DNA of 64,000 bases from Paraburkholderia phosphatilytica (GTDB lineage Bacteria > Pseudomonadota > Gammaproteobacteria > Burkholderiales > Burkholderiaceae), in assembly GCF_003443895.1 (NCBI RefSeq), contig NZ_QQOA01000002.1:327106-391105 (forward strand), in the 5' to 3' direction. The notes under the pieces were generated by a model. It saw nothing but the letters and a program-made list of their open reading frames with translations, searched no databases and had not been told where the DNA came from. Position numbers and translations under genes: made by a program. Each line of letters begins with the position of its first letter. Within the stretch, counting starts at the first letter, position 1. Below, one piece after another: positions 56,426-63,845 of this stretch.

Positions 56426-56455
56426 ATTATCTTGTAAGGTTTGTAATGTCGGCAA
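56426..56455 (-). promoter_or_regulatory. Candidate promoter of the terminal phage gene pair
   Basis: On the minus strand TTGCCG and GATAAT lie 18 nt apart, four and five matches to the sigma-70 hexamers. The surrounding DNA is A/T-rich. It lies between a terminator and the ribosome binding site of the 72-residue gene. Confidence 0.4.
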
Positions 56456-56534
56456 CATATTTGGGGCCAGATTTGGACACTGGGCCACAGCCGACGGGTC
56501 GAACAGGACTTGGAACGAGTGTCTAAATCGCGAT

Positions 56535-56573
56535 GAAAAAGAGGCCGCAGGAGCCTTCCGACCCATGCGGCCT
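56535..56573 (-). terminator. Rho-independent terminator within the phage region
   Basis: On the minus strand AGGCCGCA pairs with TGCGGCCT around a 16-nt loop and is followed by CTTTTTC. It ends the main leftward phage transcript after the 63-residue gene, about 20 nt past its stop. Confidence 0.8.
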
Positions 56574-56593
56574 TGTCTCGGTACTCGGATCGG

Positions 56594-56785
56594 CTACGAG
56601 GCCGAAAGGTCACTCCCTAGTGCGTTTGTGCTGCGTTGCTCCACGGCACGAACCTCGCTCTCATAACGTTGCCGCGCCCGCGCTAACCCTTCCTCCGTCG
56701 AGAAGGCCGACGCGGCCCACACGTTGAGCGCGGCCCTGGTCAGTTGCTCGTCCGCCGCCTCGCGGACACGTTCGATATCGATCAT
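56594..56785 (-). CDS. Hypothetical phage protein (63 residues)
   Basis: An all-helical small protein (MIDIERVREAADEQLTRAAL, then AFSTEEGLARARQRYESEVR). AGGAGC precedes the ATG at 56785. No family is recognised. It is the last gene of the long leftward phage transcript and is followed by a terminator. Confidence 0.65.
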   Translation of the reverse strand: MIDIERVREAADEQLTRAALNVWAASAFSTEEGLARARQRYESEVRAVEQRSTNALGSDLSAS

Positions 56786-56810
56786 GGTGAATTGCTCCTG
56801 AGTAGATGGG

Positions 56811-57284
56811 TTAAATCGGGCAACGCCGCGTACGAGCGCCACGACCAGCGCCTGTCTTGGATGCCGTTTGCTTCCGCAACTCCGCACTACGTTCGAGAGC
56901 GCGTCGTTCAAGAGGACTACGTGGATCGACCGGCGCGACCGGCGCAGGCGTCAATTTAGCGAGCGTTTCGCGCAACGCATGCGTCGGGCTGTCGCCAAGG
57001 TACGACACGCCGTCTTCCGCTTCCCAGCGCGACAACATCGCGACCGTCCGCATCATCCGGTCGTCCACGCGGCGGTGCGTGCGGCCCTTGCTGTCGGAGA
57101 ACCCTTCGATACCGCCCGACAACATAGCGATGTGCAGCGCAGCGTCGAGCTTATTGTCAGCCGGTGCGTCTTCGTTCACGATAACGGTTGCGTACAGCTT
57201 GATTTGAATCTGCTTGAGACGAGCGAAAGACATTTCCATCTTGATGGACTCGTCAAGACTCGATTCGACTCGGATCAATGGCAT
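56811..57284 (-). CDS. Hypothetical phage protein (157 residues)
   Basis: Starts MPLIRVESSLDESIKMEMSF and later has DDRMMRTVAMLSRWEAEDG, with a Pro/Arg-rich C-terminus. The start is not fixed. The GGAGG upstream is 11 nt from the ATG at 57284 and 5 nt from an in-frame GTG at 57290. The 39-residue gene ends 2 nt before the ATG, so the two are translated in series. The family is unknown. Confidence 0.65.
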   Translation of the reverse strand: MPLIRVESSLDESIKMEMSFARLKQIQIKLYATVIVNEDAPADNKLDAALHIAMLSGGIEGFSDSKGRTHRRVDDRMMRTVAMLSRWEAEDGVSYLGDSPTHALRETLAKLTPAPVAPVDPRSPLERRALERSAELRKQTASKTGAGRGARTRRCPI

Positions 57285-57286
57285 TT

Positions 57287-57406
57287 TCACTTCTTCCTCC
57301 AATTCCGAATGCGCTTTGCAGCGTGATCGACGAGCTCAATGCCCTTCCAAAGCATGAAGCGCGTCGACAGGTAGACAGACAGGAATGCCGCGCGGCGGGT
57401 ATCCAT
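57287..57406 (-). CDS. Short phage gene (39 residues) coupled at both ends
   Basis: A frame reading MDTRRAAFLSVYLSTRFMLW, ending HAAKRIRNWRKK. Its ATG shares one base with the stop of the preceding gene (TGATG), and its own stop lies 2 nt before the next ATG. This strict coupling, together with a hydrophobic stretch followed by a strongly basic end, argues for a real membrane-associated peptide. The function is unknown. Confidence 0.6.
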   Translation of the reverse strand: MDTRRAAFLSVYLSTRFMLWKGIELVDHAAKRIRNWRKK

Positions 57407-57921
57407 CAAGCCGCCTGCTCCGACGACTCGCCGAGCAGCGCCAGCGACATGTCGTACGGAAGGCGCTTAATGCAGCGCTCGCGGAAAGCGGGGTAACCTT
57501 CGCTGATCCCATGGATGGAATCCCGCTTGCCGTTGCACGTGATCGTCCTGATTGCCGCGCTGATGCTGCTGCACCTCAGTTGGTTGGTCGTGATGAGGTA
57601 GTCGACGAGTGAAAGCAGCGACAGCACACGCTCACCGAACCGGGCCGTGTTGTCACCGATGGCGAACGAGTGAAGGCTGATGCCTTTGACGCCATCGGCA
57701 ACGCGGAACGGCAACGCGAACGGAAGGATTGTTTTCTGGCCCCTCGCGATGAACGTTCCGCTGTACAGGATCGGACAGCCGGAGTGTTCTGTGCGGAGCA
57801 TGCTGTCGTGCAGCGCCGTTTGCTCGACGTCCAGCGCAAACCCGATGCCGGGTCGATAAACCGTGTTGAAGAGTTGAACCAGCAAGAGCTTTTCAGCCAG
57901 GTATTGCTTGGTAAATTCCAT
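57406..57921 (-). CDS. Hypothetical phage protein (171 residues)
   Basis: Starts MEFTKQYLAEKLLLVQLFNT. AAGGAAGG lies upstream of the ATG. The protein is soluble with mixed composition and several Cys, and no domain is recognised. It sits between the HEXXH protein and the 39-residue gene, whose start overlaps its stop. Confidence 0.68.
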   Translation of the reverse strand: MEFTKQYLAEKLLLVQLFNTVYRPGIGFALDVEQTALHDSMLRTEHSGCPILYSGTFIARGQKTILPFALPFRVADGVKGISLHSFAIGDNTARFGERVLSLLSLVDYLITTNQLRCSSISAAIRTITCNGKRDSIHGISEGYPAFRERCIKRLPYDMSLALLGESSEQAA

Positions 57922-57976
57922 GATAGTTGCCTTCCTTGTGTAAGCCGCGCCCGTCAGCAGAGCGCGGCGCGATTGC

Positions 57977-58996
57977 TCACCGCTCGAAGTAGTCGTTCAT
58001 CGACAGGCCGGACGAATCGCGGAAGCAGTCGTCCATGCTGTGGTGCACTTCGGGATCACGGAAATACGTGTCCATCGAATCGCCCGCCGCCTGCTGCACG
58101 CGCTGTTGCCGTTCGAGTTCTTCGTTGCGCGCCTCTTCCTCCGGCGTGACGGTGTAGGCGCTGTTTGTGCCGCTCGTGTCCTTGTCCGCTGATCTTTTGA
58201 GTTCCGCGTCGAAGTACTTGACGATTTTGGCGATGATGTCGGCGGTAGCACACATCAAATCTCGCGTCTGCGTGCCGACCCCAGGCTTTACAGCCGGCGA
58301 AACATCAGTTGCAGCACGGTTGAGCACGCGCGGTGTGAGATCGCTAACGAGACGCTTCACAGGCGCGGCAACCGTCTTCTCGGTTGCTGTCGCTGCACCA
58401 CCACCGACGAGAACGTTCGCACCTTCCTTCGACAGCCACTCAGTCAGGTACGCCTGAGCTTCGCCGCTATCGTTGCGCGCGTCGATACCAACGGTCTTCA
58501 TGATCACGTGCGAAGCGTGAACGCACTCGTGCGTCAGCGTGAACGGGCTTCCGTCGAACACACCGACCACCACGCCGTGGTTGGCCGTGTACTTGGCCGT
58601 GCAAACGCCGCGCGCTGCGTCTTTCGACTCGATGCCGGTCAACGCCTTGAACTGCTTGCGACTGTTTGTAAAGGTGACGAGAACACCACCGTACTGATCC
58701 GCCACGGCTACGTGCTGGGTGACGGGGCTCGGCCGCTGGGCAAGAGCAGCGCGCGCCGTTGTTGCCTTCTTCGATGCGGTCGAGCGCAGCGCACGCGTCT
58801 CCGCATCCATCGCTTGATACGAGAAGGAAAGCGGGCGCGCACTCGAATCGACGGCGCCGGGGTTCGCAGGTTGCTCTCCGGACTCTGGGGCAAACACCGG
58901 GAACGAACTGTCATCAGCGGTCGCGCTGGAGTGCGATGAGGAGAAGTCGACGATACCTGCCAGATTTACTGTCGGATTGATTGCCGCGTTGGTCAT
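57977..58996 (-). CDS. Phage protein with HEXXH metalloprotease-like motif and C-terminal triple repeat
   Basis: A 339-residue protein. HECVH at 156-160 within FTLTHECVHASHVIMKTVG matches the zinc-binding H-E-x-x-H motif, and Glu179 in GEAQAYLTEWL, 19 residues later, could be the third ligand, as in gluzincins. The first 90 residues are Ser/Ala/Thr-rich. The last 34 residues hold three copies of a short unit: SMDTYFRD, SMDDCFRD and SMNDYFER. GAGGAGG lies just before the ATG and overlaps the preceding stop. It could process a phage or host protein, or be a structural protein with a degenerate fold. The role is unknown. Confidence 0.75.
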   Translation of the reverse strand: MTNAAINPTVNLAGIVDFSSSHSSATADDSSFPVFAPESGEQPANPGAVDSSARPLSFSYQAMDAETRALRSTASKKATTARAALAQRPSPVTQHVAVADQYGGVLVTFTNSRKQFKALTGIESKDAARGVCTAKYTANHGVVVGVFDGSPFTLTHECVHASHVIMKTVGIDARNDSGEAQAYLTEWLSKEGANVLVGGGAATATEKTVAAPVKRLVSDLTPRVLNRAATDVSPAVKPGVGTQTRDLMCATADIIAKIVKYFDAELKRSADKDTSGTNSAYTVTPEEEARNEELERQQRVQQAAGDSMDTYFRDPEVHHSMDDCFRDSSGLSMNDYFER

Positions 58997-59006
58997 TTCC
59001 GCCTCC

Positions 59007-59180
59007 TCACTTCGCCGCAGGCTGTTCGTGCGCCAGAGCCGGTCGGTGCTGCGCCGAATCGCCCTTGACCCTGTGATCGTGGCCGCCGGTGTACTTCGTG
59101 GCCTTCTCGGCCTTCGCGTAGCAGTGCGGCGCTTTGGTCATATCGACGGGTTGCGCTGCTTGTTCGTTTCTATCGCTCAT
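59007..59180 (-). CDS. Small phage protein (57 residues)
   Basis: A hydrophilic His/Lys/Ala-rich protein reading MSDRNEQAAQPVDMTKAPHC and KATKYTGGHDHRVKGDSAQH. AAAAGGA lies well placed before the ATG at 59180. It is the first gene after a shared phage control region and runs directly into the HEXXH gene, whose ribosome binding site overlaps its stop. No family is recognised. Confidence 0.65.
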   Translation of the reverse strand: MSDRNEQAAQPVDMTKAPHCYAKAEKATKYTGGHDHRVKGDSAQHRPALAHEQPAAK

Positions 59181-59203
59181 TTGAAATATTCCTTTTAAAT
59201 AGG

Positions 59204-59270
59204 ATTCCGAACTTGTAAAGACCGGATAAACCGTGAACCGGTTATTAAGAAATATACGATCTATCGGTGT
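59204..59270 (-). promoter_or_regulatory. Phage control region with two shared motifs
   Basis: Read on the minus strand, ACACCGATAGATCGTATA (59253-59270) and then TTTACAAGTTCGGAAT (59204-59219) lie upstream of the 57-residue gene. Both motifs recur in the same order before the 192-residue gene at the head of the module (63444-63489). The first lies about 80 nt and the second about 25 nt before the start codon. This looks like a phage-specific promoter plus operator. Confidence 0.6.
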
Positions 59271-59316
59271 ACGCCACGTCAGCAGCGCCGCGCAGCGTTC
59301 ACCGCAAAGCCAAGCT

Positions 59317-60192
59317 CTACGCGGGCGGATAGCCGGTCACCTTGACCCAAAACGGATCGTCGCGGCTCGTAAGGTCGTATTCCAAGCCGCCCGTCACGAA
59401 CGTCCTGTTGAGGCTCGGATTCAAGAGGCTCGTCAAGATCGTGCCGCCCGCCAACTGAATTTGCGGGTTGAAGAACGTCTGGTACTCGACGCCCCATTCA
59501 GTCCACATCGGCGTTCCGACAAAGTTGCTAATCGGAACGATTTGTGCGGTGCTCACAACCTTGTTGATGTCGCGGACGTAGAGCGTGTTGTTGTCGATCC
59601 ACGCCGCCACCTTCGGCCGGAAATACGCCTGGATATCCCACAACAGCGAGTCGACGGAAAGCGTCTGCGATGACGGATTGGTGATGACTTGATTGTCGTA
59701 TGAGGTTTCGCACACGTACGGAATGCCCATCTGCCCCGCCGCCCAGGTGACGTACTGCTTGAACGTCGCGCGAGACGGCGCGGGCCCGGTGATGTACTGC
59801 CCCTTGTAGATTTGCTGTGACGCGAGGCCGATACGAACGCCGAGAGTGGGCGGCCCACCTTCCGGCTCGCAGACAGTCACCTGACCGCTGTAGACGGTCT
59901 GCACGGCGCTCTGCGAACTTGTCTTGTACCCGGCCTCCACGGTCGCATTGATGTATGCAGCCGCGAAGCCTGGTTGGCCCGCTTCGACGTTGCGCTGGTT
60001 GAAGGCGCTGAACTGCGACAGCAGCGACTCGCGAAGTGATCGCGAGAGGTTAAAGCACGTCACGTTGCACGTGTTCTGAATGGACAGCGCGTCTTTCTTG
60101 ATCTTTACGCGCAGGTACATCGACGCGTCAAGCGTGACCGTGCCGCTGGGCAGCTGGACGTTTAGGTTGAGGATGCGTTGGCCTAATGGCAT
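59317..60192 (-). CDS. Putative phage tail/baseplate hub-like protein
   Basis: A 291-residue, beta-rich protein that begins MPLGQRILNLNVQLPSGTVT. It follows the tape-measure gene with a 2-nt gap, the place where tail hub or distal-tail proteins are usually encoded. It contains NQVITNPSSQTLSVDSLLWD and VRDINKVVSTAQIVPISNFV, with no diagnostic motif. I assign it to the tail by position and general character, not by a recognised domain. Confidence 0.6.
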   Translation of the reverse strand: MPLGQRILNLNVQLPSGTVTLDASMYLRVKIKKDALSIQNTCNVTCFNLSRSLRESLLSQFSAFNQRNVEAGQPGFAAAYINATVEAGYKTSSQSAVQTVYSGQVTVCEPEGGPPTLGVRIGLASQQIYKGQYITGPAPSRATFKQYVTWAAGQMGIPYVCETSYDNQVITNPSSQTLSVDSLLWDIQAYFRPKVAAWIDNNTLYVRDINKVVSTAQIVPISNFVGTPMWTEWGVEYQTFFNPQIQLAGGTILTSLLNPSLNRTFVTGGLEYDLTSRDDPFWVKVTGYPPA

Positions 60193-60194
60193 GG

Positions 60195-62315
60195 TTACCC
60201 CTTGATGGTGCTTGAGTAGTGCGTCATCAGATCGTTCATTGACTGTCGAAGCTGCTTGTTTACCTCTTCCCCTACGGCCTTCGGGTCGGTTGCGCCGTTT
60301 ACCTTGATGATGATCGGCATCTCACCGATGGTCAGTTGCCGCCCTCCGTCCTTCTGCTTCGCCACGGCTTCGGCACCGTACTGCTGCATCAGGCCGAGGC
60401 CGATGGACTGCTGACGAAGCTCGTTCTGGAGCTTGGAATAGGTCTGTTGCGGCAGGCCTCCGACCGACAATTGACGCTGGAGGTCGTAGATGTTGTTTTT
60501 GATGCCTGCCTCTTTCTGCGACAAAGCCCAACCAGCATCACCCTTTGTCACCCCTCCTTGCTGAACCTGTTGCAGCGTAACGTGCAGCCAGTCCGCGATG
60601 TTCTGTTGGACGCGCCGGATATTGATGCTGTCACGGCCCTGCCCGATGCCGTGACCGCTCCCGTAGCCGGATTCGTACGCTTCCTGCGCAGCGGAGAACA
60701 GCGGAAGATTCGCGGCCGTGAGCTTGGTGTTTGCATCAAAGCCGCGCTCCTTCAGATACGCGAGGTACTTGCCCTGATCGTTCTCGCTGGCGGGCGCGTA
60801 CTTTGCGACTACCTTGGCGGGCGTGTCCAGCCCCTTCCCCAGATAGTCCTGCTGCAATAGCGACTGATGCGCCGCGACGCCCGATGCCATGTCCGGGAAG
60901 ATCGCGAATCGACCATCTGAGCCGGTCGCGCCGTGAGCCTTCGCGAACGCCCCGTATTCGAGATTGCCGGGGTTGTTGTTGCGCAGGCCGCGTGCTCCGC
61001 TACGTGCGTTGCTTGTGTCGTTCGAAGACCCCGGCAGGCCATTGTCCTTCCCGACCTCCCCGGCCCAAGCCGCGATGGCCTGCTGCGCGTCTATCGCGCT
61101 GGAGAACGACTGAACGGCACCGGCAAACATGTTGATCGCAAGCGTCATCTGGTTGGCGGTCTGGATGCCTTGCTGATTGATTGCGTCCTCTTTCGCCACC
61201 TGCTGATCGCGCTTCGCCAGATCGGCCTTATCGGCAGCTTCCTTGGCCTTCTGCGCAGCTTCAGCCTTCTTCCCGGCATCCGGATCGATATCGGGCAGGT
61301 TGACGCGGTGACCGTTCTCGATCTTGTACCGGCCTTGTTTGTAGGTTGGTGCGGTCGACGGTGCTGTGTATCCGGGTGCCGGAATCCACGTGTGACCGGG
61401 ACCGAAATGACCTGCCGGGTTCGCGGCCGGTCCCGACGTCGCCTTGTTGAAGATATCCGTCATCCGCGACAAGAACTGGATGAACTTGTCCATTGCAGGA
61501 AGGACGTTCTGGCCGAGCTTGATCTCAAGCTCGTTGATGTTTTCCTTGAACTGGCTGAGCTCGTCGTTGAACTTCGACAGCGAGTCTTGCGCCTGCTGCC
61601 GCGCGCCGATTTCCTGGTCGGTCAGTTCGGTGACGTGTTCGATCTGCGGCCCGAGCTTCTGCACCGTCAGCAACCAATCCTGATTCATGCCGGTTGCCTT
61701 CGCGATGCCCTGCACGTCTGCGCGAGACTTGCCTTGCAGACCGGCCGCGAGTTCGCCGAGTTCCGACGTAAGACCGTTCGGTGCCTGGCCGCGCTCGCCG
61801 ACGTTTACCCCGAGCATGCGCATGATGCGCGCTTCGCGACCGTAGCGTGTCGGATCGGTGTACGCGGCGTTCGTCATGCCGGAGAACGTCTTCAGTCCTT
61901 CGAGCGCCGCGTCACGCGAGACGTAGCCGTTGGAGTTGCGAACAAGCTGACGTTGCCAGTTTTCAAGGCGTACACCCGAGACGCCGAGTTGCATGGCGTC
62001 AGATCGCTGCGCGTTGTACTGATTGCGCAGATCGATAACGGATTTGATGCCGATGGCGAGCGCGCCGATAGCCGCGCCTGCGACAGCGAACTCCGCGCCC
62101 ATCGAGCGCACCGCCGCGCTGACCTTGTCGAGGCCGGGAATCAGCTTGCCGATCTCGTTCGTCGCATCTGCGGCGAAGTCCTTGAAGTGACCCTTAGCCT
62201 TGCCGGTCTTCTCGCCTACACCGTCCATCTTCTGCTGCAGTCGTTCGAGGCGCGACACACTGTCCTTGAGTTCGACGGTGTACTGCAAAACAAACTTGTC
62301 GAGATCGTCAGCCAT
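60195..62315 (-). CDS. Phage tail tape-measure protein with internal peptidoglycan-hydrolase-like domain
   Basis: A 706-residue protein. The N-terminus is coiled coil (VELKDSVSRLERLQQKMDG), followed by a hydrophobic helix region (EFAVAGAAIGALAIGI) and long helical stretches rich in Gln and Lys. At about residues 440-560 lies RNNNPGNLEYGAF and the following FAIFPDMASGVAAHQSLL, a motif of lysozyme-like phage proteins that degrade peptidoglycan. This combination is typical of tape-measure proteins that set tail length and open the cell wall during DNA entry. The start overlaps a small gene upstream by 8 nt. Confidence 0.82.
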   Translation of the reverse strand: MADDLDKFVLQYTVELKDSVSRLERLQQKMDGVGEKTGKAKGHFKDFAADATNEIGKLIPGLDKVSAAVRSMGAEFAVAGAAIGALAIGIKSVIDLRNQYNAQRSDAMQLGVSGVRLENWQRQLVRNSNGYVSRDAALEGLKTFSGMTNAAYTDPTRYGREARIMRMLGVNVGERGQAPNGLTSELGELAAGLQGKSRADVQGIAKATGMNQDWLLTVQKLGPQIEHVTELTDQEIGARQQAQDSLSKFNDELSQFKENINELEIKLGQNVLPAMDKFIQFLSRMTDIFNKATSGPAANPAGHFGPGHTWIPAPGYTAPSTAPTYKQGRYKIENGHRVNLPDIDPDAGKKAEAAQKAKEAADKADLAKRDQQVAKEDAINQQGIQTANQMTLAINMFAGAVQSFSSAIDAQQAIAAWAGEVGKDNGLPGSSNDTSNARSGARGLRNNNPGNLEYGAFAKAHGATGSDGRFAIFPDMASGVAAHQSLLQQDYLGKGLDTPAKVVAKYAPASENDQGKYLAYLKERGFDANTKLTAANLPLFSAAQEAYESGYGSGHGIGQGRDSINIRRVQQNIADWLHVTLQQVQQGGVTKGDAGWALSQKEAGIKNNIYDLQRQLSVGGLPQQTYSKLQNELRQQSIGLGLMQQYGAEAVAKQKDGGRQLTIGEMPIIIKVNGATDPKAVGEEVNKQLRQSMNDLMTHYSSTIKG

Positions 62316-62439
62316 GTTTGCGCTGCTCCAGATGGAAGTAATATTTGATGAAGTGCAGAACTTCGATGGCCAAGTAGAGGCCGATGCAGACAGCCTTGAT
62401 ATGGTCGTCGCTGAAAATTTGAGTGATTGAATTAATCAT
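62308..62439 (-). CDS. 43-residue phage membrane peptide
   Basis: Reads MINSITQIFSDDHIKAVCIG and continues with a hydrophobic helix (LYLAIEVLHFIKYYF) and a charged end. It overlaps the stop of the preceding gene by 8 nt and the tape-measure start by 8 nt. Such tight nesting in the order chaperone-like gene, small gene, tape measure supports real translation. It could be a tail chaperone fragment or a membrane peptide. The function is unknown. Confidence 0.6.
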   Translation of the reverse strand: MINSITQIFSDDHIKAVCIGLYLAIEVLHFIKYYFHLEQRKHG

Positions 62440-62842
62440 CTGAGCCCTCGCGTTCGTAGAAGCGGATGATGTGAGCATCCTTCCCAAGGGGTTCGCGCCA
62501 CACCCGGCTCTCGGGGCCTTCCGCTAGTTCAAGCTTCGCGATGTTCGCGGCCGCGCATCGGATCAACTCCATACGTGTCGCGACGGCTGGGAAGTAGAAC
62601 GATCTGCTTTCGTTGCCAGAGTGCCGGGTTCTCGCGAACCCAGCGGCCAGAAGGACCGGGCCAATCGTCTTGTGCGAAATCGAGCCGGAGAACCCGATTC
62701 GGCCATATGCGGCCATCAGGTCGACTGAATCGAACTCGACACGGCGGGCGCAATCGTTCGACATGCCGCGCACCCTCAGGCGCACCACTTCGAGTGCATA
62801 CGGCAAAGCTTCGCGAGCGCCCATTTCTTTAATCTTCTTCAT
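62432..62842 (-). CDS. Hypothetical phage protein, tail assembly chaperone position
   Basis: About 136 residues from the ATG at 62842 (MKKIKEMGAREALPYALEVV). It has a C-terminal acidic stretch (WREPLGKDAHIIRFYEREGS). It overlaps the end of the 192-residue gene by 14 nt. Two overlapping genes just before a tape-measure gene are the usual place of tail assembly chaperones, which often use a programmed frameshift. No canonical slippery heptamer was found in the overlap. The function is assigned by position only. Confidence 0.6.
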   Translation of the reverse strand: MKKIKEMGAREALPYALEVVRLRVRGMSNDCARRVEFDSVDLMAAYGRIGFSGSISHKTIGPVLLAAGFARTRHSGNESRSFYFPAVATRMELIRCAAANIAKLELAEGPESRVWREPLGKDAHIIRFYEREGSDD

Positions 62843-63407
62843 GGTCGCGCTTCGAGTCGTTCGTGCGGTGCACGTTGATCCGGTCGCCGTCACTGCCGAG
62901 CGCTTCGGCCTGCTCGATCTGGATCGAGCGCAGCCGCGACTTCACGAGATCGTTGTAGTGCTCCACGTCATGCGAGGTGGGCGTGCGGTGAACCGGTGCA
63001 TCGTATTTCTGCACCAGCGTCGGATACATATTCGTGACCTTTTCTGTCACGCTGGCACTGACAAACTCGACCAGACGCGCAAGGTGCTCTTCGTCCAGGT
63101 ATTCGACATCGCACGCGTTGGCGATCTCTTCGACCTCATCGATGTACAGACGGGTCGTTTCGTAGTGCGTTGCCGCCTGCTCAAAAAGCTCCGGACGGCC
63201 CAGCAGCTTGTAGCCGAAACAAGCGATGAAGGATTCCATCGCCGTCACGCCGTGCACGCGCAGCGCTGCGTACATGTGTCGCTGGATGGGATCGAGCAGG
63301 ACGCGACCGACCGACTTCGCCGCAAAGTCTTGCGGCTTCAGGAAGACCTGTTGATTTTCCGCAGCGTCGCGCAGGCGGATGTGCGTCAGGTAGTGAAGTT
63401 TGCTCAT
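62829..63407 (-). CDS. Hypothetical phage protein, first gene of the tail module
   Basis: A 192-residue soluble protein starting MSKLHYLTHIRLRDAAENQQ. A central acidic, helical region (YIDEVEEIANACDVEYLDEE) is typical of tail assembly chaperones or head-tail proteins, but no family is certain. GAAAGGAAA lies before the ATG at 63407, and a shared phage control region lies upstream. It heads the leftward operon that includes the tape-measure gene. Confidence 0.65.
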   Translation of the reverse strand: MSKLHYLTHIRLRDAAENQQVFLKPQDFAAKSVGRVLLDPIQRHMYAALRVHGVTAMESFIACFGYKLLGRPELFEQAATHYETTRLYIDEVEEIANACDVEYLDEEHLARLVEFVSASVTEKVTNMYPTLVQKYDAPVHRTPTSHDVEHYNDLVKSRLRSIQIEQAEALGSDGDRINVHRTNDSKRDHEED

Positions 63408-63443
63408 GGTGAACTGTTTCCTTTCGATGAAATTTAGTTCGTT

Positions 63444-63489
63444 ATCCGAATTTGTAAACGGACGGAGCAAGTATCGTATCTATCGGTGT
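63444..63489 (-). promoter_or_regulatory. Phage control region at the head of the tail module
   Basis: Read on the minus strand, ACACCGATAGATACGATA (63472-63489) and then TTTACAAATTCGGATAAC (63441-63458) repeat the motifs seen before the 57-residue gene. The first lies about 70-80 nt and the second about 35-50 nt before the start codon. The region between this site and the divergent regulator is about 100 nt long. Confidence 0.6.
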
Positions 63490-63594
63490 TCGGACTACAT
63501 CGCCACAAAAATATTCACGACGCTAGTTCAGACGGGTCGAGCGACCGCGCCATTTGGTGTGCGCCGCGAGTTCACACGATCGACCGTATAGTCA

Positions 63595-63610
63595 ACACCG
63601 GATCGATATA
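63595..63610 (+). promoter_or_regulatory. Variant copy of the phage motif before the regulator gene
   Basis: ACACCGGATCGATATA at 63595-63610 resembles the ACACCGATAGAT motif of the two leftward control regions. It directly abuts the GGAG ribosome binding site and lies only 10 nt before the regulator ATG. Binding here would block translation or transcription of the regulator gene, so it may be an autoregulatory operator (inference). Confidence 0.4.
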
Positions 63611-63620
63611 GGAGCTACAA

Positions 63621-63845
63621 ATGTCGAAGAGGCAGCAAGGCATTCGCACGAGCGTGATTCTTCCGGATGAGACAAAATCTCGGATGGACTTGGTGGCGTT
63701 CTCCCTCAACATCACGTCGTCCGAATACATCCGCCGCGCCGTTCAGATGATGCTCAACAGCGGAGTGATTCCGACCGAACAGAGTGAGGGAATACGCACC
63801 ATTGCTCCTGGCGGCGGGATGAGGCCGCGTGCGCAATGCCGGTGA
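63621..63845 (+). CDS. Ribbon-helix-helix (Arc/MetJ-like) DNA-binding protein
   Basis: A 74-residue protein. The segment GIRTSVILPDETKSRMDLVA forms the DNA-contacting beta strand and first helix, and FSLNITSSEYIRRAVQMMLN the second helix, the layout of Arc-type repressors. The C-terminal 25 residues are unstructured (Pro/Gly/Arg-rich). GGAG precedes the ATG. It is divergent from the leftward phage module, like a phage repressor or antirepressor. A variant of the module's repeated motif lies just before its start. Confidence 0.82.
   Translation: MSKRQQGIRTSVILPDETKSRMDLVAFSLNITSSEYIRRAVQMMLNSGVIPTEQSEGIRTIAPGGGMRPRAQCR

Larger units (their letters stand above)
56062..63845. mobile_element. 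Prophage or phage-derived element, partial
   Basis: This stretch differs from the rest: smaller genes, overlapping starts and stops, less biased third positions and more A/T in its intergenic DNA. It contains a tape-measure protein, a tail/hub candidate, a protein with an HEXXH metalloprotease-like motif, many small genes without recognised families and a divergent ribbon-helix-helix regulator. No capsid, terminase, integrase, sheath or tube gene is visible. The left limit is placed near the end of the TpsB gene by gene content only. The right end was not seen, and no attachment site was identified. Confidence 0.82.

Noticed and set aside
62829..62893. Programmed frameshift between the two genes before the tape measure
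   Set aside because: No canonical slippery heptamer was found, so it is kept only as a question.
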